Positions 57,073 to 64,000 of a DNA stretch of 64,000 nt are shown here, one piece after another. A program made the translations under genes and the position numbers. A model generated the notes under the pieces. That model was not told the origin of the DNA, did not search any database, and worked only from the letters and a program-made list of their open reading frames with translations. Source of the stretch: Eleusine coracana subsp. coracana (Eukaryota; Streptophyta; Magnoliopsida; Poales; Poaceae); assembly GCA_032690845.1 (NCBI GenBank), contig CM064429.1:12680569-12744568 (forward strand), written 5' to 3'. The number at the start of each line of letters is the position of its first letter. Within the stretch, counting starts at the first letter, position 1.

Positions 57073-57262
57073 ATTCTGCCGGGGTGCAAACACGTGTTTC
57101 ACAAGGCCTGCATTGCCACCTGGCTCCGTAAGCATGAGACATGCATGCTCGCTTTGCAAGGTGACCGTTGTAGCTGTTCCGAAAGAACAGAGGCAGCTCA
57201 ATACTAGTACAGCAGATAAGCTAGATTTTTTTCTTTTTTTCCAACAGAAATTTTGTCTCTGA

Positions 57263-58035
57263 TAGTACATAGGATGATTTCTTTGGCCATGATCATACCC
57301 GGCAGGTGATATGTATGGGGAACGACTCTTGTAGACCATGATGTTAGAACACGGTGCAATGACTCTTATATGTTGAGATTGTCGTGCAAAATTGCATTAT
57401 TGAGTCGTGAGAACTTGATATAGCTATGAATCCACTCATAAAAAGCATGGTCCGCAACTTTTTTAATTTTCATAATTTTTTAATAAAGATAAGGATTAAA
57501 AGGAAAGTCCTCATTAAAACTAGCATGGCAGCAATATATATGAATGTGGCATAATTGGACAAAGGGGTCGGAGTGAAATCGGATCGGATACGGACAGATA
57601 TAGCTTATCCCATATCCTATCATGTATCTTTTTTCTCGGATCTGAAGTCAGTACGGATAGTGTCAAATAATTATTTCTTAGTCTCATACCCTGTCCTTCT
57701 TATTTTGGAGTCGAATTCAGACACGCATAACATTATAAGATTTGTACGGATAAAAAAATCAGGCTAAAAATAGAACGGTTCGGGGGCAACCCGTTCTTCC
57801 ACCCTGTGATCCGTGGTTTGGCGGTTCGCAGCAAAAAAGAGGGGCAGGTCAACCCTTCTTCCTCATCTAGCTTGGCGAAATTTCCCACCAAACCTTGCCC
57901 CTTCCTTCGATTCCCCTCTCGAGCTGACAAGATGGATACATGGCGCTGTTCAACAAAGAACAGAAACAACGGGTCAATTCGATTCTTGCCACCCTTAAGA
58001 GGTGGCATCTTAAAAATGAGGCCCTTAACCAGCGC
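57263..58035. other. Intergenic stretch
   Basis: 57585-57760 has CGGATACGGACAG / ATCCTATC-type sequence, which is partly repeated at 62395-62500 on the other side of the MULE. 57960-58030 holds a diverged CTTAAAAATGAGG copy of the MULE terminus sequence. No gene is supported. Confidence 0.45.
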
Positions 58036-58165
58036 AGCTTAAAAATGCCACCCCTGAGTATGTTTTCCTTCTCAACCACGCCGCACTCTGAATTTCCTCT
58101 TGTTTTCTTTTTTTAATGCAAAACAACACATGAACTGCCTATTTTGCCCCTATACCTTCTTTCCC
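58036..58165 (+). repeat. Left terminal inverted repeat of the MULE
   Basis: Pairs with 61815-61946. The match includes GAGTATGTTTTCC, TTTTAATGCAAAACAACAC and the CTTCTTTCC end. Confidence 0.85.
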
Positions 58166-58326
58166 CTCTCCACGATCGATTCCATCGATCAGTAGCTAAT
58201 AGAGACGAAGGAAAAAAAAAGAAAAAAACGAACAGAGGGGGTTAGGGTTCCATCGATCCGGCGGGCGGACCTCCAGCGGCGGCGGGGCGGGCGGACGTCC
58301 GCAGCCGGCAGGCCTCCTCTCGGCGG

Positions 58327-61300
58327 GTGCGCCTGCTGCTCCAGGTGGACCTCCTCTCATCGGGCGGGTGCAGCCTGGCGGGCGGAGATCAGGCGCTGCT
58401 GGCGGCTGCTGCTATTGGCGGTCGGTTGCGGGTCTCGGCAGCTGCTGCTCTATCGACAGGGGTGAGCAACTGTTGGGCCCCGTCAGTGCAGGGATCGGGT
58501 TCAAGTGGGCAGCGGGTCCAGGGTAGCTGTTGGGTGACCGCCATGGTGACCATAGGCAGCAATGGGGACAGCGATGGTACCCCTCCCATTGGAGTATCGA
58601 TGCAGGAAGCCGGAAGCAACCATAGCTTTGCAGTAGGGTGAGTTTGTCTTGGCCATTAGTTGTTTCTTTGTTTAGGACTGATTTTGCATGTTAAATATGT
58701 TCGTCATTATCTATAGGAATGCCTCGAAACCAGAGATTAGCATCAGTTTTAGAGTCCCCAGTTATAATTCATATGGTGATGATGATAGTATAATTGAAAT
58801 GGAGGCTAAAAATCATATCATTGAAGTGAAAGATGTTAATGACTACTCTATGACTCATTTATTAGCTGATCTAGCAATGAAAACTAAGTGGGGGACATGT
58901 CAAGAACCTTCATTTTGGTATTGGGACACTGAAAAAAAAGGACTAGCATGTGTGGTGACAGATGATGATTTGAAGTTGGTATTTCAGAAATATATGACTT
59001 CCAAAATAGTTCCTCTTGTGGTGGAGTTTATTATTAAACCAGCTTACAAGAGTAGCATGACATTGGAGTATAAAGTGGAAAAGTTCCCGGTTAGAAAAAT
59101 CCAATTGTGCCACCAGAACCAAATACTCCAGCCGTAAGTGATGAAGAAAGTTGTGAGGATATTGAAGATAATGTGGATCCTTCTTGGATGGATGATGAAG
59201 ATATCTTCATGGCTGACCATGAGGTGTTTGTGTCACTAGGGTTGAGGGCTGAGGATGAGGCAGGTTTGTTCAATGTTGGAAATGCACAAATTTTAGTTGA
59301 CGATGAAGTTGAAAATGAGCCAAGGTTTGCAATTGACAAAGAAAACCCAAAGATCAAGAAGGGTGAGACGTTTCCATCTATGGTTGATTTCAGAATGGCC
59401 TTAAGGCATTATGCCATCCAAAATGAGTTTGAGGTGCATAAATTTAAAACCAATAAAATAAGGTATAGGGCTGAATGCAAGGCAAATGGGTGTCCTTGGA
59501 GGATTGTTGCTCACAAGCTAGTGGGGCAGACAACAGTTCAGGTATATATAGTGTTCAAGTTACATGCATTTCAATTTGTTTGGTGTGTTATGTGTTGCAT
59601 GACTAATATATCTTTGTGTTTATCTTTTTGTAGGTACTATGATTCCCAATGAGCATGAATGTATGGGCACAAGTAAGTTGACAAGCTCAATGGCAACAAC
59701 ATAATGGGTTTGTGATAGAGTGATTGTATGGATCAAGATGAAACCGTCTCTTGGGCCAGCTGATTTGCAAGATAAGTTGTTAGAAAAGTATGGCATAGAG
59801 ATAAGTTATAACATTGTTTGGGCTGGCCGACAAAAAGCACTGGATATAATTTATGGAGCTTGGGAAGATAGCTTTCAGACTTTGTTCAATTTCAAGGCTG
59901 AACTCATTCAACGTTCTCCTCATTCCATCTTTGAGATTGCAACCAAATAAGATGGAGATCGTGTGATCTTTGACAAACTCTTTCTTGCAATGAAACCATG
60001 TGTTGATGGATTCCTACAAGGATGTCGGCCTTATCTTGGAATTGATTCAACGACGTTGAATGGGAAGTATAGAGGACAATTGGCATCTGCTCTTCTGACA
60101 ATTGGACTTGGTTCATGAAGCATTTGGAGAAAGCAATTGGTCATCCACCAAACTTAGCTATGTCCACAAATGCATGCAAGGGCTTGGATGCTGTTGTGAA
60201 GGAAGTTTTTCCTGATATTGAACATAGAGAATGCATGAGACATTTGTCGGCTAACTTCAAAAAATACTACCGTGGAGAGGTATTTGACAAGAATATGTGG
60301 CCAGCCTCTAGAGCTTACAAGGTTGATAAATTCCACTTCCATTGGAACCAAATCATTGTTGCATGTCCTAAAGTTGTGACATACATGAACCAATATGAAC
60401 CAATATCACAACCACAAGAGGAGTAGATCCATGTTTTCGAATAATGTTAAGTGTGACTATGTCAACAATAACATAGCTGAGAGTTTCAATAGCTGGATCA
60501 AGAAGATAAAAGATTTGCCTATTGTTGAGATGCTTGATATGATGAGACATATGACACTTGACTTGTGGGAAAAGAGAAGAAGGATTGCAAATAAGCTATC
60601 TGGAAACATTCTACCAACAATAGTAAAACAACTAAAAGCAAAAACAAGAGGATTGAGCCAAACGAAGGTTTCTAAACAAGGCAACGCTGCTGAAGTGTTT
60701 GGTTTCCATTATGACATGACACCGTGGAGGCATATTGTTGATTTGGACAATCAAACTTGTAGTTGTGGCGAGTGGCAAATGACTGGAAAGCCATGTCCTC
60801 ATACATTGGCTTTTATTCAGATGTTTCCAGAAGTTGATATGGATGCTTATGTCCATGAGTATTACAATGTAGAGAGGTTTAAGGCAGCATATAGTGCCTC
60901 AATTCCACTTATGACAGATAAATCACAATGGCCTCAGGTTGACATGGGTTTTAAGTTGCATCCACCTCCATTGAGAAGAAGTGCTCGATGACAAACAAAG
61001 AATAGGTTCAAAGCTAGCCATGAACCAGGAGCAAAGAGACAACAAAGGTGTAGCAAATGTGGAGAATTTGGACATCGTGATTCAGGGAATTGTCCCTTGA
61101 ATGAGCCAACGAAGAGGTGAGTTCAATCTGAATTTTGTTCATTTATGTGACCATGCATGTGTCTAATCATAGGTTAATAATCTTTATGTCTACATGTAGG
61201 AAGAGGGGGCCTCAACAAAAGAGAAAGCCTAAAAAACCGAAGGTAATACCAGCTGAAACCATTTCACCGGGTTCAATCACTCGAAGGCTTATTGATTTAG

Positions 61301-61398
61301 TGCACGGAGAAGATGGTGGTACCTCTAGTGGTAGCATTTCAGCTAAGCGTTTGTTGGTCCTTCCCGACGAAGTAGGAGGCGACTCAATCTCCAAATAA
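58327..61398 (+). pseudogene. MULE transposase, multi-exon and mutated
   Basis: Exon 1 is about 58327-58637 (the start is uncertain, as in-frame ATGs also exist downstream). An intron with GTGAGT...CTATAG (58638-58716) joins it in frame to exon 2. Exon 2 reads a MULE N-terminal domain, shifts frame near 59090, then shows the MuDR-type zinc domain (MRNA-like FRMALRHYAIQNEFEV and CKANGCPWRIV). An intron follows at about 59541-59634. The transposase core (YLGIDSTTLNGKYRGQLASA) has a TAA at 59948-59950 and a deletion/frame change at about 60105. The later part holds AMSTNACKGLD, HRECMRHLSANFKK and the SWIM zinc motif CSCGEWQMTGKPCPHT (about 60763-60810). A TGA at 60989 precedes a CCHC knuckle (CSKCGEFGHRDSGNC), and a last exon runs from 61199. 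It would be inactive as it stands. Confidence 0.85.
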
Positions 61399-61437
61399 AT
61401 AGCTTTGTATGCTTTAAACAATTTGTGAGGCAACTTT

Positions 61438-61535
61438 GTATGTTCGAGACTTTGTGAATGCTTGAGACAATTTTTATGTTTGAGACAATCTGTATGTTTG
61501 TGACAATTTATATGCTTGAGACAATTTGTTTATTA
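61438..61535 (+). repeat. Short tandem repeat after the MULE transposase
   Basis: About five imperfect copies of a TATGTTTGAGACAATTTG unit at roughly 18-25 bp spacing in the likely 3' untranslated region. Confidence 0.65.
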
Positions 61536-61814
61536 TGATGTCTAAGTTTGTAAGTTTCTACAAGTTCAATTCTCATGTACTATATTGTTGCATTTATGCG
61601 CATGTCAAAAGGTCATATCAAATTTTCAAATTGAGTTATACAATTTTTTTGTAATTTTTGGTTCAAAGAAAACTGAATTTTCAAATTATTTTCGATTTTT
61701 AACATTTTTCCGATTTTTAAGATTTATTTTCGATTTTTTTCTATTACAAATAAAGAAACTTAGTTTTTTACGTTTTCTACTGCGTCTCACGCTGGAGAAC
61801 AGAAGCCGGCTGTA

Positions 61815-61946
61815 CGGGGGAGAGGAAAGAAGGCACAGGGGCAAAATAGGCAGTTCACGTGTTGTTTTGCATTAAAAAAAAAGAAGAAATTCAGAGTGTG
61901 GCGTGGGAGAGGAGGAAAACATACTCAGAGATGGCATTTTTAAGCT
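61815..61946 (-). repeat. Right terminal inverted repeat of the MULE
   Basis: Inverted match to 58036-58165. The outer end on the plus strand is TGGCATTTTTAAGCT. Confidence 0.85.
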
Positions 61947-62786
61947 TTCTTTGCTTCTTCGTTTCTTCCTCAACCAGCAATTGGACGATTGCTTGCAGTA
62001 AGGATCAATTGGACTGGCGACCACTAAAATGGATGCATTTATGATCAATTTGATCTGTTTCATGATTTCTGTGCAAATTCTAAGGCTAAGCGAGGACAAC
62101 GATGACAGGCGGCACGGTTAGCGGTGAGTAGAGGATCGATTCGACCCTGGGGTCAAATGGGTCGCGCCCTATTGTAACCTCATAGATTCCAGATGGAGCC
62201 GAACCGGATCGAACAAACATTTGAGGTGTGGTTCGTCCAGTTCGGCAGATCGACCCAAACCGGTTTCAGGCTTAATAAAAATTATATAATAAACATATAG
62301 TTAATAAAGATAACAATAGTAATATTTACATCAAATTTCTAGATTTTTTATATTTTTAATGTTTAAATTATTTAAATTAAATTACATAAATCTTGGATTC
62401 CGGACGGATACTGCTCATCCTATATCCTATCCCACTAGTTTTTGTCGGACTCGGATTCAGACACAAATAGTATCGGATGACTATTAGTGCATCCTATATC
62501 TGGTCATATTTGTTTTCTCGATGACCGGATCATCAGACGGTTGTATATTATCCGTCCCATTTTCATCCTTACACAGGCCAGCAATATATAATGGTAGCTC
62601 AGATTGGTGGTGCCTATTTGCATCTAGTCTATATGAATGAAACAAAGACGAGTGAGGTATTCTTTTTATTTGTGTGTGTGTGAGAGAGAGAATAGACGAT
62701 GTTGGTGAAAACTTATCATCATGTCCGCTGCGGCTCTGGTGCCTATGCAGTGAAGGTAGGTGCCACTGACGTTGTCTAGAGGGTAA
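61947..62786. other. Intergenic stretch
   Basis: No gene is supported. 62395-62500 shares GGACGGATACTG / ATATCCTATCCC-type sequence with 57585-57700. A (TG)n/(AG)n run lies near 62675-62692. Confidence 0.45.
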
Positions 62787-62788
62787 TA

Positions 62789-63023
62789 CTCCCTCCATAT
62801 TTTAATTGTCGACGCAGTTGACTTTCTTAGCTATGTTTGATCATTCATCTTATTTAAAATATTTATTCAAATATACAAAATTATATGATTGGTTTCAACT
62901 TTCTTTAGTGACAAAACAAATTATAACAAAATATTTAATAAATTTTTAATTTTTTTAAATAAAATGAATGGTCAAACATAGTTAAAAAAATTAACTGTGT
63001 CAATAATTTAAATCCGGAGGGAG
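62789..63023. mobile_element. Stowaway MITE (235 bp)
   Basis: The ends CTCCCTCCATATTTTAATTG and AATTTAAATCCGGAGGGAG are inverted Stowaway termini, flanked by TA on both sides. Matching internal arms carry GTCGACGCAGTTGAC and GTTAACTGTGTC-like sequence. It is AT-rich and non-coding, as typical. Confidence 0.9.
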
Positions 63024-63077
63024 TACATCTTTACTTACCTAGTCCCTACCTTCCTTGATAAAGTAAGTCGTAAATAG

Positions 63078-63403
63078 AATTGGGAAGCATCAGAAAATTC
63101 CTCTTCAAGCCCACGAAACATTGCTGCTCTTCCTCAAGTTGGGATTGGAAGAAACGGAGGCTGGCGAGCGCTGCTCACAATATCCCTGTGTCTGCCGGCG
63201 TCAAGCACTAGTTATCTCTTGGCTGCTCGCCGTCTTCTGACTCATGTTGAACCTGGGGAGGGAAAGTACCAAGCAGAGTGGAAAAAGGCAATAGTGAGCA
63301 GGAGAGAGGAGCAGAGAAAGAGCGACTCAAACAACTCGGTTACATCAGAAAGCTTCGCATTTGAACCAGAAGGGTTATCTGAAATCCTCCTCCACTATTA
63401 CAC
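63078..63403 (+). pseudogene. Unidentified open frame cut by a CACTA element
   Basis: A plus-strand frame is open from 63078 with no stop for about 108 codons up to the CACTA terminus at 63404, then reads on 15 codons into the element. It contains a hydrophobic LLTISLCLP stretch, AARRLLTHVEPGEGKYQAEW and a charged, Ser-rich part. There is no in-frame ATG, so it would be an internal or terminal exon. I do not recognise it. It could be a real gene fragment broken by the transposon or a chance frame. Confidence 0.3.
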
Positions 63404-63992
63404 CACTACGGAAACGACGTATTTGCCGAGTGCCATGAATCTCCTGTAGCACTCGACAAAAACTTTGCCGAGAACCATCCTCGACAAAGAGGACTCGGCA
63501 AAACAGGTGCCGGCAAAGCCGCCTTTACCGAGTGACATTCGTCGTGCACTCGACAAACCGTAGGGGCCCTCGGCAAACATCTAACGGAGATGGCCGTCCT
63601 AACAGAGGGTTTGTCTAGGGTTGGCATGTCCCTTCGGCAAAGTTGCACCTTTGTCGAGTGCTATCTGACTAGGCACACGGTAACTCGGTAAAGTTTTAAG
63701 GACTGTTGCCATTGCTAACGGCCGACGAGACGACGCTGGGTTTGTCATGTGCCAGATGCAGACACTCAGCAAAGATCAACGTTTTGCCGAGTTTACGCTT
63801 TTGCCGAGTACTTTGTCACTCTTGGTTGAGTGTATACATTGCGATACTCGGCAAAGTGCTCTTGTTGACATGTTCCATCTTTGCCAAGAGCTTATGCCTT
63901 GGCACTTGGCAAAGGCTTGTTTTGCCGAGTGCTCGATGAAATGCTCTCGGCAAATCCTTGTACACTCGACAACTTTGGGTTTTCCGATAGTG
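63404..63992. mobile_element. Non-autonomous CACTA element with TTTGCCGAGTGC repeats (589 bp)
   Basis: Begins CACTACGGAAAC and ends TTTTCCGATAGTG, whose complement is CACTATCGGAAAA. TTTGCCGAGTGC and CTCGGCAAA motifs fill both sides in opposite orientation. Flanking triplets are CAC and CAG, so the 3-bp duplication is imperfect. No transposase is encoded. Confidence 0.88.
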
Positions 63993-64000
63993 CAGAAGGC

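Larger units (their letters stand above)
49175..57262 (+). pseudogene. RING-H2 (ATL-type) gene broken by a copia element and a MITE
   Basis: Part 1 (49175-49384) starts ATG and encodes one strong membrane segment (LAFVFLVMVLVVLMLIFMGV) and a basic stretch, with a TGA at 49364-49366. Part 2 is 56681-56732, after the copia element. Part 3 (57077-57262), after a MITE, encodes GCKHVFHKACIATWLRKHETC, that is, the C-x-H-x2-H-x2-C core of a RING-H2 finger. The same frame runs through all three parts if one copy of each target duplication is removed. An ATGC duplication at about 57139-57146 shifts the frame just before the last Cys pair (CSLCKVTVV in the next frame). The first Cys pair of the finger is not evident. 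ATL proteins are membrane-anchored E3 ubiquitin ligases. This copy should be inactive. Confidence 0.65.
58036..61946 (+). mobile_element. Mutator-like element (MULE) with transposase gene
   Basis: The terminal inverted repeats (58036-58165 and 61815-61946) begin AGCTTAAAAATGCCA on both sides and stay similar for about 130 bp, including the CACTCTGAATTTC and GTGAACTGCCTATTTTGCCCC-type blocks. A transposase gene lies between them on the plus strand. No convincing 9-bp target duplication was found at these edges, so the true ends may be a few bases off or the duplication has decayed. Confidence 0.85.

Noticed and set aside
1..64000. tRNA, rRNA, CRISPR array, operon, ribosome binding sites
   Set aside because: None seen. 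The window is plant nuclear DNA, and the tRNA-like matches are primer binding sites of retrotransposons.

Overview
This is plant nuclear DNA, most likely from a grass. The evidence is the mix of repeats: Ty3/gypsy elements of CRM-like, Tat-like and Athila-like type, a Ty1/copia element, Stowaway and other MITEs, a MULE, and CACTA elements with TTTGCCGAGTGC and TTTGCCGTGTGC subterminal repeats of a kind common in panicoid grasses. There are no operons or prokaryotic signals. Only one gene looks intact: a plastid-type tryptophan/tyrosine permease on the minus strand (16022-18061, two exons). A RING-H2 (ATL-type) gene between 49175 and 57262 is broken by a copia element and a MITE.

Layout. 1-1353 is the 3' end of a CRM-like gypsy element (copy A1, plus strand), inserted into the gag of an opposite-strand copy of the same family (A2, 1354-3957). 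3958-12401 is a decayed Tat-like gypsy element (minus strand) with an apparent antisense accessory ORF, integrase, two RNase H domains, RT, protease, gag and one LTR. 12402-16021 holds small non-coding elements, followed by the permease gene and then CACTA and possible Pack-MULE debris to about 19914.

19915-44381 is a four-element nest. An Athila-like element (minus; 19915-20482 and 41303-44381) was split by CRM-like copy B (20483-41297, TSD AAGCT). Copy B was in turn hit by CRM-like copy C (23741-31507, TSD TAGTG) and by a non-autonomous Athila/Tat-type element D (31698-37954, TSD ACCTC). D has two 1550-bp LTRs with no difference seen in the stretches compared, so D is probably the youngest insertion. 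Copy B also carries an inverted RT/RNase H block flanked by two deletions.

44382-49174 holds a CACTA remnant, a GC-rich repeat, a foldback MITE and a hAT-type MITE with 8-bp TSDs. 49385-56675 is a complete but mutated Ty1/copia element (minus, TSD CGAGC) inside the RING-H2 gene. 58036-61946 is a MULE with about 130-bp TIRs and a multi-exon, mutated transposase. The window ends with a Stowaway MITE, an unidentified open frame and a 589-bp non-autonomous CACTA element.

How the parts relate: apart from the permease, the coding sequence belongs to transposable elements or is a broken host gene. All the element polyproteins seen carry stops, frameshifts or active-site changes. I found no sign of a new enzymatic system. 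The most informative features are the insertion history, the polyprotein frame that runs into the LTR of the CRM-like family, the second promoter-like block inside element D, and the disrupted RING-H2 gene. Coordinates were read by eye, so edges without a TSD are approximate.
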